A DNA stretch of 13,847 nucleotides, taken from assembly GCA_047622145.1 (NCBI GenBank), contig JBLHMO010000084.1:1-13847 (forward strand), read 5' to 3'. Numbering within the stretch: position 1 is the stretch's first letter; each line of letters begins with the position of its first letter. Origin of the DNA: Litorivivens sp047622145. Its GTDB lineage: Bacteria; Pseudomonadota; Gammaproteobacteria; Pseudomonadales; Spongiibacteraceae. A program made the position numbers and the translations under genes. Under the pieces are notes generated by a model. It was not told where the DNA came from, searched no databases, and was given only the letters and a program-made list of their open reading frames with translations. This document shows, piece after piece, positions 1 through 7,173 of this stretch.

Positions 1-1423
1 CGCTGTCTGCCTTGATTGGCGATTGCACGCCATCCATTTCAACATCTTCCGGCAGCAGCATGGGCAGGCGATCAATGGGAACCGGGATCTCGCCGCCTTC
101 GGGAATATTAAACATGGGGATGGGCGCGCCCCAGTAACGCTGGCGGGACACTCCCCAATCGCGCAAGCGGTAGTTGGTGGTTATTTTTCCGGCATCTTTG
201 GCGGTGAGTGCTTTTGCAATAGCGTCGAAGGCAGCCTCAAATTCAAGGCCGTCGAAGGTCGAGGAATTTACGAGTAGACCTTTTTTGGTGAAGGCTTCTT
301 TAGCGAGATCGATGTCGCCGCCGTCGCCCGGCGCTATAACTTGCGTAATGGGCAGTGCATATTTATGGGCAAACTCCCAGTCGCGTTGATCGTGGGCTGG
401 CACAGCCATGACCGCGCCCGAGCCGTAATCCATTAGCACATAGTTGGCGACCCAAACCGGAATCAGCTCGCCGGTCAGCGGGTGAATGGCGGATATGCCG
501 GTGGTGAGGCCGCGCTTTTCCATTTTTGCCATGTCGGCTTCGGCCACAGAACTGGTTTTGCATTCCTGTATAAAGGCGGCGAGGTCAGGCTTGTTTGCAG
601 CCAGTGCGAGACTGATGGGGTGTTCGGCGGCAAGGCTTAGGTAAGTAACGCCCATGAGGGTATCGGGGCGAGTGGTATACACATCAAAGCCATCGATGCC
701 AGAGACGCTGGTCTCCAGAGCAAAGTGCATTTCCACACCCTGAGATCGGCCAATCCAGTTGCGTTGCATGGTTTTGACCTGCTCGGGCCAGCCGTCGAGC
801 TGGTCCAGATCATCGACCAGCTGGTCTGCATACTCGGTGATGCGAATAAACCACTGGGGAATTTCTTTGCGTTCAACGGCTGTGTCGCAGCGCCAGCAGC
901 AGCCGTCGATGACCTGTTCATTGGCCAATACGGTTTCGTCGGTAGGGCACCAGTTGACCGCTGCGGTTTTTTTGTATACCAAGCCTTTTTCGTAGAGACG
1001 GGTGAAGAACCACTGTTCCCAGCGGTAGTAGTCTGGGCCGCAGGTTGCTAATTCGCGCTGCCAGTCGTAGGCGAAGCCCAGCGCCTGCAGCTGCTCGCGC
1101 ATATAGCGAATATTTTCGTAGGTCCATTTCGCAGGCGCTGTTTTGTTTTTAACCGCGGCATTTTCAGCGGGCAGGCCGAAGGCATCCCAGCCCATGGGCT
1201 GCAAAACATTTTTACCGAGCATGCGTTGGTAGCGTGAAATGACGTCGCCGATGGTGTAGTTGCGCACATGCCCCATGTGGAGTTTGCCACTGGGGTAGGG
1301 AAACATACTCAGGCAGTAGTATTTTTCTCGCGTTGGGTCAACTGAGACAGCGAAGCTATTGTTGTTCTGCCAGTAACGTTGAACGTCTTTTTCAATCTGG
1401 TCGGGGTTGTAATGCGTGTCCAT
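1..1423 (-). CDS. leuS: Leucyl-tRNA synthetase, N-terminal 474 residues (3' end off the left edge)
   Basis: Class Ia synthetase that charges tRNA-Leu in the cytoplasm. The frame is open from the ATG at 1423 to position 1, where the window cuts it; the full protein is normally about 860 residues. Visible in order: start MDTHYNPDQIEKDVQRYW; the class I HIGH signature as HMGH inside PYPSGKLHMGHVRNY; QPMGWDAFGLPAENAA; the zinc-type insert with WCPTDETVL and CCWRCD; and the CP1 editing domain with TTRPDT and MAVPAHDQRDWEFAHKY, so proofreading looks intact. DWGVSRQRYWGAPIP marks the return to the catalytic core. KMSKS and the anticodon-binding domain lie outside the window, so their absence is not a defect. 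The start follows only a weak GGAA. lnt ends 93 bp upstream and a separate promoter candidate lies in that gap. The identification is secure. Confidence 0.97.
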   Translation of the reverse strand, partial: MDTHYNPDQIEKDVQRYWQNNNSFAVSVDPTREKYYCLSMFPYPSGKLHMGHVRNYTIGDVISRYQRMLGKNVLQPMGWDAFGLPAENAAVKNKTAPAKWTYENIRYMREQLQALGFAYDWQRELATCGPDYYRWEQWFFTRLYEKGLVYKKTAAVNWCPTDETVLANEQVIDGCCWRCDTAVERKEIPQWFIRITEYADQLVDDLDQLDGWPEQVKTMQRNWIGRSQGVEMHFALETSVSGIDGFDVYTTRPDTLMGVTYLSLAAEHPISLALAANKPDLAAFIQECKTSSVAEADMAKMEKRGLTTGISAIHPLTGELIPVWVANYVLMDYGSGAVMAVPAHDQRDWEFAHKYALPITQVIAPGDGGDIDLAKEAFTKKGLLVNSSTFDGLEFEAAFDAIAKALTAKDAGKITTNYRLRDWGVSRQRYWGAPIPMFNIPEGGEIPVPIDRLPMLLPEDVEMDGVQSPIKADS

Positions 1424-1490
1424 CAATTCCGCTGGTCTCTGGGGCGCCTGAGTGGCACCGATTCATAGGGGCTAATTTGTCGAGCTGCGC

Positions 1491-1520
1491 ATTTTATCAG
1501 CTCTGCAGAGTGAGTGCTAA
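1491..1520 (-). promoter_or_regulatory. Candidate sigma-70 promoter for leuS
   Basis: On the minus strand TTAGCA (1515-1520, 4/6 to TTGACA) and TAAAAT (1491-1496, 5/6 to TATAAT) are 18 bp apart. TG one base before the -10 gives an extended -10. The -35 overlaps the lnt stop codon, and the predicted leader to the leuS ATG is about 60 nt. A perfect 10-bp palindrome, CTCTGCAGAG (1501-1510), lies in the spacer. This is pattern matching by eye. Confidence 0.45.
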
Positions 1521-3010
1521 AGTGGGCGCTTTTTTCTGCTTGTGGGCAGTAGGCTAATCAGGCAAAGCAAGACGCAGAGTGCCAACACTGGCCAAGAGCC
1601 GTAGCGGGTGAATGGCGTTTTACCGCGAAAACCTTGGACTTCGGCGCTGAGTACACCGGCTTCAAAGGCCTGCAGTCGCTTCGAGACCTTACCTTTTTCG
1701 TCGATGACGGCGGTGATGCCAGTGCCGGTGGCGCGAATCACCTGTCGTCCAGTTTCCAGCGCGCGCATACGCGCCATTTGGAAATGTTGTTTCGGGCCAA
1801 TCGAGCGACCAAACCAAGCGTCGTTGGAAACGGTCAGTACCAACTCGGCGGCGTTAAGCTGCGACGCGAAAAAATCTGGATAAACGACTTCATAGCAGAT
1901 GTAAGCCGCAACGTCCTGCTCCTTGATGTTCAGCGGCGCCTGGTGCTCAGGCCCTTTTGAAAAGCTCGACATAGGCAAATTAAGGAATTGGATCACGCCG
2001 CGCAAGCCTTGCTCCAGCGGCACGTACTCACCAAAGGGCACCAACCGCTGTTTTGCATAGACGCCGCTGCCGCCGGTGAGCACGGCGAGGGCGTTGTATA
2101 CGCCATCGGGCGTGCGATAGGGGACGCCGGTTACCAATGCCGTATTTTGTTCTTCTGCGGCTTTGGCCATGGTATCGAGAAAGGGTTTGGCAATGTGGTA
2201 GTACTGGGGAATGGCCGCTTCGGGCCAGATGACCAGATCGTGCTGGCCGAGAGCGGGCATGGTAAGCCGCTCGTAAAGCTGGAGCGTGGGTTCGTAATTT
2301 TCAGGTAACCATTTTTTATCTTGCGTGATATTGGCCTGTACCGCGGCAATGCTCAGGCTATTGCCACTGGCTTGGGTCCACTGCTGTTGCTGAAGTGAAA
2401 AGCCAAGAGTCCACAGCGCAACTGCGCCGAGCAGGAGTGTCCAGCGCTTGTTAAATACACTCTGGGCAAGACAGGCGGCGCTGAAATACACCATCAGGCT
2501 CAATAAAAAGATTCCGCCGATTGGCGCCCAGCCCGCTAAGGGAGTTTCGATGTAGGCGTAGCCGAGAAACAGCCAGGGAAAGCCCGTTAGCAGCCACACG
2601 CGTATCCATTCCGATAATAGCCAGATCGCTGCAAAGCCGAGTGTACGGCCGGCACGACCATCTCGAATCCAGCGACAGTAGGCCCAGGCGGCGATGGCGG
2701 GAAACATACCCAGAAACAGGCAGAATGCGGTTGTGAACAAAATCGCCAGCGGTACGGACGTAAAACCGTAATCGTGAATAGAAATATAGACCCAGGAAAC
2801 ACCGCTGCCAAACAAGCCTGCACCGTAGGCCCAGCCCAAGGCCAGTCCGCGCCGCGGTGAAGATTTTTCTAGCGCGATATTCAGCAGCGCGGCGGCCACC
2901 AAGCTCAGTGGCCACCAGCCAAACGGTGCGAACGAGAGGGTAACCGCTACTCCGCTCAACAACATGGCCAGCAATATCAGTGTGGTCTTTAGGGAACTGG
3001 TGTGCGGCAT
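1517..3010 (-). CDS. lnt: Apolipoprotein N-acyltransferase
   Basis: Inner-membrane enzyme that adds the third acyl chain to the N-terminal cysteine of apolipoproteins, using phospholipid as donor; this is the last step of lipoprotein maturation before Lol sorting. At 497 residues it is close to E. coli Lnt (512). Hydrophobic membrane segments fill roughly residues 9-200, the periplasmic nitrilase-fold domain follows from about 215, and a C-terminal membrane helix lies at about 473-489. The catalytic triad is visible: Glu264 in IWPEAAIP, Lys320 in YAKQRLVPFGEYVP and Cys372 in ICYEVVYPD, with a Lys-Cys spacing of 52 as in E. coli. I chose the ATG at 3010. An in-frame TTG at 3025 would add five residues (MLGND) and has no better ribosome site. 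The 12-bp repeat array lies just upstream. Confidence 0.95.
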   Translation of the reverse strand: MPHTSSLKTTLILLAMLLSGVAVTLSFAPFGWWPLSLVAAALLNIALEKSSPRRGLALGWAYGAGLFGSGVSWVYISIHDYGFTSVPLAILFTTAFCLFLGMFPAIAAWAYCRWIRDGRAGRTLGFAAIWLLSEWIRVWLLTGFPWLFLGYAYIETPLAGWAPIGGIFLLSLMVYFSAACLAQSVFNKRWTLLLGAVALWTLGFSLQQQQWTQASGNSLSIAAVQANITQDKKWLPENYEPTLQLYERLTMPALGQHDLVIWPEAAIPQYYHIAKPFLDTMAKAAEEQNTALVTGVPYRTPDGVYNALAVLTGGSGVYAKQRLVPFGEYVPLEQGLRGVIQFLNLPMSSFSKGPEHQAPLNIKEQDVAAYICYEVVYPDFFASQLNAAELVLTVSNDAWFGRSIGPKQHFQMARMRALETGRQVIRATGTGITAVIDEKGKVSKRLQAFEAGVLSAEVQGFRGKTPFTRYGSWPVLALCVLLCLISLLPTSRKKRPL

Positions 3011-3045
3011 GTCGTTACCAAGCAATTATTTGGGCGTATTTTTTT

Positions 3046-3093
3046 GGCGCATAGTGTGGCGCATAGTGTGGCGCATAGTGTGGCGCATAGTGT
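3046..3093. repeat. 12-bp tandem repeat, four perfect copies
   Basis: The unit GGCGCATAGTGT occurs at 3046-3057, 3058-3069, 3070-3081 and 3082-3093 with no mismatch. It fills much of the 119-bp gap between the stop of the FMN-dependent gene (3130) and the ATG of lnt (3010). No gene in either direction uses it as coding sequence. The perfect copies suggest recent expansion by replication slippage. On the transcribed (minus) strand the unit is ACACTATGCGCC. Confidence 0.95.
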
Positions 3094-3129
3094 AGCGGCG
3101 ACTTCAGCCGCCTCCAAGCGCACGCGTCG
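3094..3129 (-). other. Spacer after the FMN gene with a small hairpin
   Basis: GCGGC (3095-3099) can pair with GCCGC (3107-3111) across a 7-base loop, directly after the stop of the upstream gene. On the transcribed strand there is no T-tract after the stem, so it is not a convincing intrinsic terminator. It may only attenuate, or be a chance pairing. Confidence 0.25.
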
Positions 3130-4686
3130 TTATTTGCTGCCGTTTTGTGAATTGCGTTTGGCCAACAGGTCTGAACGGGGTTTGGGCTCGGGGTAGAGGA
3201 TCTTCAGTGGTTCGGGAATGCCACGCTCGTTTATCAACTGGGCGTGGCAGCGTTGTAACTCTCGGGCCTCACGCACGCCACAAGAGTGGGCCAGCACGCC
3301 AACTTCCTGCATAATATTGGTAGCGTAGTTGGCAACGCGCAAGGCCTTGTCAGCCGGTACTAGCCCGCGCTGGAGTTCAGGGTCGTGGGTGGTTACTCCG
3401 GTAGGGCAGTTGTTTTTATTACACTGCAAGGCCTGAATGCAACCCAGTGCGAACATGAAGCCGCGGGCGGACACCACAAAATCCGCGCCTATGCACAAAG
3501 CCCAAGCAACGTCCGCAGGGCTAATCAATTTTCCCGAGGCGATAATGCGAATGCGAGGACGCAGTTGCCATTCGCTGAGTTTGTCGACCACCAGCGGTAG
3601 GCTGCGTTTGATGGGCAGGCCGACATAGTCCATCAGGCTTTGCGGCGCGGCACCGGTGCCGCCGTCAGCACTGTCGATGGTGATGAAGTCGGGAGCACAA
3701 TCGAGGCCGCGCTCGTGAATACGGCTGAATAAGTCGTCCAACCAGTCGAGGCTGGCCATCACTGCTTTGAAGCCGGTAGGCTTGCCAGTAACACGACGCA
3801 CCCGGCAAATCAGATCCAGTAATTGGTCAGCGTTGCGCGCCTCAATATGGCCGTTGGGACTGATTGAGTCCGCACCTAGGGGAATGCCGCGAATTGCCGC
3901 AATTTCAGCGGTGACTTTTGTGCCCGGAAGGATTCCGCCCTTGCCCGGTTTTGCGCCCTGACTGAGCTTGATTTCAAACATACGCACAGTGTTTTTTGCG
4001 GCGATCTGACGCAATTTATCGTCGCTTAAAATACTGATGTCGTCGCGGACGCCATACTTTGCGGTACCAATTTGGAACACGATGTCGCAGCCGCCACTGA
4101 GGTGATGGGGTGACAAGCCGCCCTCTCCGGTATTGAGCCAGATGCCGGCTTGCGCCGCTCCTGCGGAAAGTGCTTTGACGGCGGGTGCGGAAATGGCGCC
4201 AAAGCTCATTCCGGATACGTGAAAGACTTTGTCGGTGGTATACGGATTTTCGCAGTAGCCCTCACCGATGGTGAGGGCTGAAGCAGGAACGAAATCTTCT
4301 TTTAGCGTTGGAAAGGCGGAGTTCAGGAAAATAACGTCGTTGGCTTGATTCAGTGGGTGGGTAGAACCGAAGGCGACAGTGGTATCGATGTTTTTTGCTG
4401 CGCGATAAACCCAGGAGCGCTGCGCGCGGTTGAAGGGAAGTTCTTCGCGGTCCATCGCGAAAAAATACTGCCTGAGGAATTCGCCGATATGTTCAAAAAT
4501 ATAGCGAAAGCGCCCAATAACCGGGTAGTTGCGGCGCACAGCGTGCTGGGCTTGACGAACGTCTACTATATAGAGGTAGGCGATAAACAAAACGCCGACT
4601 ACCAGCAATGCCAAAAAGGAGAGTACGACGTACTCCAAAGCCCGTAGAGTGAAATCCTGGAGGCGATCGCCAGTAGGGTTGTCCAT
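3130..4686 (-). CDS. Membrane-anchored FMN-binding glutamate-synthase-family protein
   Basis: At 518 residues this matches the stand-alone synthase domain (Glu_synthase, GltB2-like, COG0069) rather than full GltB of about 1,500 residues. One hydrophobic segment at about residues 19-40 probably anchors it in the inner membrane. Barrel motifs follow: SGMSFGAIS (158-166), QGAKPGKGGILPG (243-255), IDSADGGTGAAP (337-348) and IIASGKLISPADVAWA. Cysteines 416, 422 and 427 in GCIQALQCNKNNCPTGV fit the [3Fe-4S] ligand pattern of GltB. The glutamine amidotransferase domain is absent, so it may act with ammonia or another donor, or catalyse a different FMN reaction; the substrate cannot be read from sequence. 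The ATG at 4686 has GGAG five bases upstream, and corC ends 22 bp before it, so the two are likely co-transcribed. Its place between corC and lnt is unusual. Confidence 0.88.
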   Translation of the reverse strand: MDNPTGDRLQDFTLRALEYVVLSFLALLVVGVLFIAYLYIVDVRQAQHAVRRNYPVIGRFRYIFEHIGEFLRQYFFAMDREELPFNRAQRSWVYRAAKNIDTTVAFGSTHPLNQANDVIFLNSAFPTLKEDFVPASALTIGEGYCENPYTTDKVFHVSGMSFGAISAPAVKALSAGAAQAGIWLNTGEGGLSPHHLSGGCDIVFQIGTAKYGVRDDISILSDDKLRQIAAKNTVRMFEIKLSQGAKPGKGGILPGTKVTAEIAAIRGIPLGADSISPNGHIEARNADQLLDLICRVRRVTGKPTGFKAVMASLDWLDDLFSRIHERGLDCAPDFITIDSADGGTGAAPQSLMDYVGLPIKRSLPLVVDKLSEWQLRPRIRIIASGKLISPADVAWALCIGADFVVSARGFMFALGCIQALQCNKNNCPTGVTTHDPELQRGLVPADKALRVANYATNIMQEVGVLAHSCGVREARELQRCHAQLINERGIPEPLKILYPEPKPRSDLLAKRNSQNGSK

Positions 4687-4708
4687 GACAGCTCCGGTAA
4701 GCGCAGGG

Positions 4709-5581
4709 CTAGTGGACTAACTCCTGTTCTTGATCGGAGTCTTCCAATAGGCGCATGCGCAGCAAGTGAATTTGACGATTGTCCGCGTTAATCACCTTAA
4801 ATTCGCAACGCGCCACGATGGCGACCTCATTGCGGCTAGGGAGGTGACCGAGTTGCTGCAAAATGATACCGCCAATGGTGTCGAATTCATCGTCGCTGAA
4901 CTCGGTTTTGAAGGCTTCATTGAACTCGTCGATTGGCGTCAGCGCCTTGACGATAAAGTCGTTGTCAGCGATTTTACGAATGAAGGCATCGTGCTCCTCA
5001 TCGTACTCGTCCTCGATTTCGCCGACAATCTGTTCCAGCACATCCTCAATGGTGACCAGACCCGCGACGCCGCCATATTCGTCGATAACGACTGCCATGT
5101 GGTTGCGCTTTTCGCGAAAGTCACGCAGCAGCACATTCACGCGCTTGCTTTCCGGTACCAGCGTTACCGGACGCAATATGCTGATAAGGTCGACTTGATT
5201 GGGATTTTCCTTGAGCAGTTGCGGCAGTAAATCTTTGGCCAGGAGTATGCCTAATACCTCGTCGGCATTTTCGCCGATGACAGGGTAGCGAGAGTGCGCC
5301 GTTTTAATAATGGTGGACAGCACTTCCTCAAAGGGCTGGTCGCCTTTGATGACGACCATTTGTGGGCGCGGCACCATAATTTCTCGTGCCTGCATATCCC
5401 CTACGTTCATTGCTCCTTCAACAATGCCGAGTACGTCGCTGTCTATCACTTCGTTTTGCCGTGCTATGCGCAAAACATCAATCAGATCGTCGCGGTTTCT
5501 CGGTTCGCCGGCGAAGGCCTGAGTAATTTTTTCGATCCAGGATTTGTCGCCTGAATCACTGCCAGATCGGTCGTCGCTCAT
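4709..5581 (-). CDS. corC: CorC/HlyC-family CBS-domain protein
   Basis: Cytoplasmic protein of the CorC family, linked to Mg2+/Co2+ efflux and envelope homeostasis; E. coli CorC is 292 residues and this one is 290. It has an acidic N-terminus, a first CBS domain at about residues 65-122 (REIMVPRPQMVVI, SRYPVIGENADEVLGILLAKDLL), a second at about 133-190 (HMAVVIDEYGGVAGLVTIEDVLEQIVGEI), and the transporter-associated CorC_HlyC domain at about 205-283. It lacks the membrane DUF21 domain of larger homologues, as CorC itself does. ybeY lies 49 bp upstream in the same direction. A strong GGAGGA precedes the ATG but ends 14 bases away, farther than usual, with no better in-frame start nearby. The family is sure; the ion specificity is not. 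Confidence 0.94.
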   Translation of the reverse strand: MSDDRSGSDSGDKSWIEKITQAFAGEPRNRDDLIDVLRIARQNEVIDSDVLGIVEGAMNVGDMQAREIMVPRPQMVVIKGDQPFEEVLSTIIKTAHSRYPVIGENADEVLGILLAKDLLPQLLKENPNQVDLISILRPVTLVPESKRVNVLLRDFREKRNHMAVVIDEYGGVAGLVTIEDVLEQIVGEIEDEYDEEHDAFIRKIADNDFIVKALTPIDEFNEAFKTEFSDDEFDTIGGIILQQLGHLPSRNEVAIVARCEFKVINADNRQIHLLRMRLLEDSDQEQELVH

Positions 5582-5630
5582 GAATTTGGGTTCTGTCCTC
5601 CAGTGGGGGTTTGCCGTTTTGTGTGGGTTT

Positions 5631-6089
5631 TCATGACGCGGGCAAATAGGGGTTGGGATACTGCAGTGTGTTTAGGATGTTGATTTCTAGCGCTTCCATT
5701 TTTTCGGCATCGGCATCGTCGATGTGGTCGTAGCCTATCAGGTGCAAGGTGCCATGAACGACCATATGGGCCCAGTGTGCGTCGCTGGGTTTACCTTGCT
5801 CGCCAGCTTCCTTTTCGACTACCGGTGAGCAGATAACCAAATCGCCCAGCAGAGGAATCGCCAGTTCCGGCGGCAGATCTGCCGGGAAAGACAGCACATT
5901 GGTGGCGCCGGATTTTAGGCGGTACTGCAAATTCAGTTCGGCGCTTTCGGCTTCATCGACTAGTCGAATTGACAATTCGGCGTCGTCGCGGTGGCTGCTC
6001 AGGGTGGCTTCAACCCAGCGCTCGAAGTCGCTGTGAGAAGGTAGCAGCGCCGCCGAACTGGCGTTTTGCAGGTCGACCGTGAGGTTCAT
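5631..6089 (-). CDS. ybeY: Endoribonuclease YbeY (rRNA maturation factor)
   Basis: Zinc-dependent single-strand endoribonuclease needed for 16S rRNA 3'-end maturation and ribosome quality control. At 152 residues it has the usual length. The metal site HGTLHLIGYDH is intact, with His112, His116 and His122 as ligands. The conserved LNLQYRLK...TNVLSFPAD segment (about residues 52-71), with its conserved arginine at 57, is also present. The ATG overlaps the ybeZ stop by four bases (ATGA, 6086-6089), and no Shine-Dalgarno sequence is visible before it, so translational coupling to ybeZ is likely. The pairing with ybeZ is typical, as the two products interact. Confidence 0.96.
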   Translation of the reverse strand: MNLTVDLQNASSAALLPSHSDFERWVEATLSSHRDDAELSIRLVDEAESAELNLQYRLKSGATNVLSFPADLPPELAIPLLGDLVICSPVVEKEAGEQGKPSDAHWAHMVVHGTLHLIGYDHIDDADAEKMEALEINILNTLQYPNPYLPAS

Positions 6090-7084
6090 GGTTTGGTTTT
6101 GTCGAGCGGGGCGGGGTCGCAGCTAAAGGCTTCGTAAGCTTCAACAATGCGCTGAACCAGGGGGTGGCGCACCACGTCTTTGGCCTGAAAGAAAGTCATG
6201 CTAATGCCGTCTATATTCTTCAGCACATTCAGTACGTGGGTTAGGCCTGAGGGGGTGCCTTTAGGCAAATCGATTTGGGTGGCATCGCCGGTCACAATGG
6301 CGGTTGAGCCGAAGCCAATACGCGTCAGGAACATTTTCATTTGTTCGCGGGTAGTGTTCTGAGCTTCGTCGAGCAATATATAGGAGTTGTTGAGTGTGCG
6401 CCCGCGCATAAAAGCGAGCGGTGCAATTTCGATGACATTACGCTCCATCATTTTGCCCACCATTTCAATGCCGAGCATCTCGTAGAGCGCGTCGTAAAGC
6501 GGGCGTAGATAGGGGTCTATTTTTTGGGCTAGATCGCCGGGCAAAAACCCCAGCTTTTCACCGGCTTCAACCGCTGGGCGTACCAGTAAAATGCGTTCTA
6601 CTTCCTGAGCCAGCAGAGCTTCCACGGCGCAAGCCACCGCGAGATAAGTTTTGCCGGTACCGGCGGGGCCAACCCCAAAATTGATGTCGTTGTGCTTGAT
6701 GGCGCGCACATACATCTGCTGGTGTTTGCCGCGTGGTTTTACCGTGATTTGTTTGGTGCGAATCAGGCTGATAGGTGCCACGGTGGTGTCGGAATCGCGC
6801 GGTAGCTCTAGCCCTGTGTCTTGTATGTGCAGGTTTATTTTTTCCGGTGACAGCTGCACACCCTGTTGGCATTCTCGGTACAGGCTTTCAATCAGTTGTG
6901 TGGCGTGACTGACGGCAGATTCCTGGCCTTCCAGCGACAGGGTGTTGCCGCGTATGCCAATGCGCACGGCGATGCACTGCTCGATAAATTGCAGGTGCTC
7001 GTCAAATTGGCCGCAGAGGTTGGCCAATAGTTGCGGATCGTTGGGAGCGAGCGTTAGAACAGTTTGTACTGGTGCTTGAGTCAA
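6086..7084 (-). CDS. ybeZ: PhoH-like P-loop ATPase YbeZ
   Basis: PhoH-family NTPase that partners YbeY in ribosome/RNA metabolism. It has 332 residues, within the family range. The N-terminal part (to about residue 90) carries ANLCGQFDEHLQFIEQ, typical of gammaproteobacterial YbeZ. Walker A is GPAGTGKT (139-146) and Walker B is ILLDEAQ (236-242). Between them FMRGRTLNNSYILLDEAQNTT is recognisable, and later GDATQIDLP. The start is TTG at 7084: the frame has no ATG before the conserved N-terminal region and meets an in-frame TGA at 7124-7126 upstream. An out-of-frame ATG at 7104 gives only seven codons and stops on the TTG. miaB ends 89 bp upstream. Confidence 0.95.
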   Translation of the reverse strand: MTQAPVQTVLTLAPNDPQLLANLCGQFDEHLQFIEQCIAVRIGIRGNTLSLEGQESAVSHATQLIESLYRECQQGVQLSPEKINLHIQDTGLELPRDSDTTVAPISLIRTKQITVKPRGKHQQMYVRAIKHNDINFGVGPAGTGKTYLAVACAVEALLAQEVERILLVRPAVEAGEKLGFLPGDLAQKIDPYLRPLYDALYEMLGIEMVGKMMERNVIEIAPLAFMRGRTLNNSYILLDEAQNTTREQMKMFLTRIGFGSTAIVTGDATQIDLPKGTPSGLTHVLNVLKNIDGISMTFFQAKDVVRHPLVQRIVEAYEAFSCDPAPLDKTKP

Positions 7085-7173
7085 TGTGTTACCGAGGTGT
7101 CCATAGCATCGTGGCTGATAGGGTCAAGGATAACCGACCTGAAGCCATTGCCAAATGTTTTTTAACAGCCTCA
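7085..7173 (-). other. miaB-ybeZ spacer with seven-codon upstream ORF
   Basis: On the minus strand an ATG at 7104 opens a seven-codon frame (MDTSVTH) whose TGA (7083-7081) overlaps the TTG start of ybeZ as TTGA. A TTGACC (4 bases beyond a TTATCC) lies further upstream, but I could not pair it with a good -10 at a sensible distance from the start. No T-tailed hairpin follows miaB, so read-through from miaB into ybeZ is likely. Confidence 0.3.

Noticed and set aside
363..1290. Several short minus- and plus-strand ORFs inside leuS
   Set aside because: They are out-of-frame shadows of a continuous leuS frame that I translated through to position 2.
1..1423. leuS as a truncated pseudogene lacking KMSKS
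   Set aside because: The frame is open to the window edge and the missing motif lies beyond it. HIGH and editing motifs are intact.
2451..2915. 154-residue minus-strand ORF within lnt
   Set aside because: Alternative frame of the lnt membrane domain; lnt is complete in its own frame.
3046..3093. CRISPR array
   Set aside because: The units are 12 bp and directly abutting, with no spacers and no cas genes.
3002..3196. Plus-strand ORF encoding a repeated AHSV peptide
   Set aside because: It is only the 12-bp tandem repeat read in frame, partly antisense to the FMN gene, with no ribosome site or family resemblance.
4766..5230. 154-residue plus-strand ORF opposite corC
   Set aside because: Antisense to conserved CBS domains, with no recognisable family or ribosome site.
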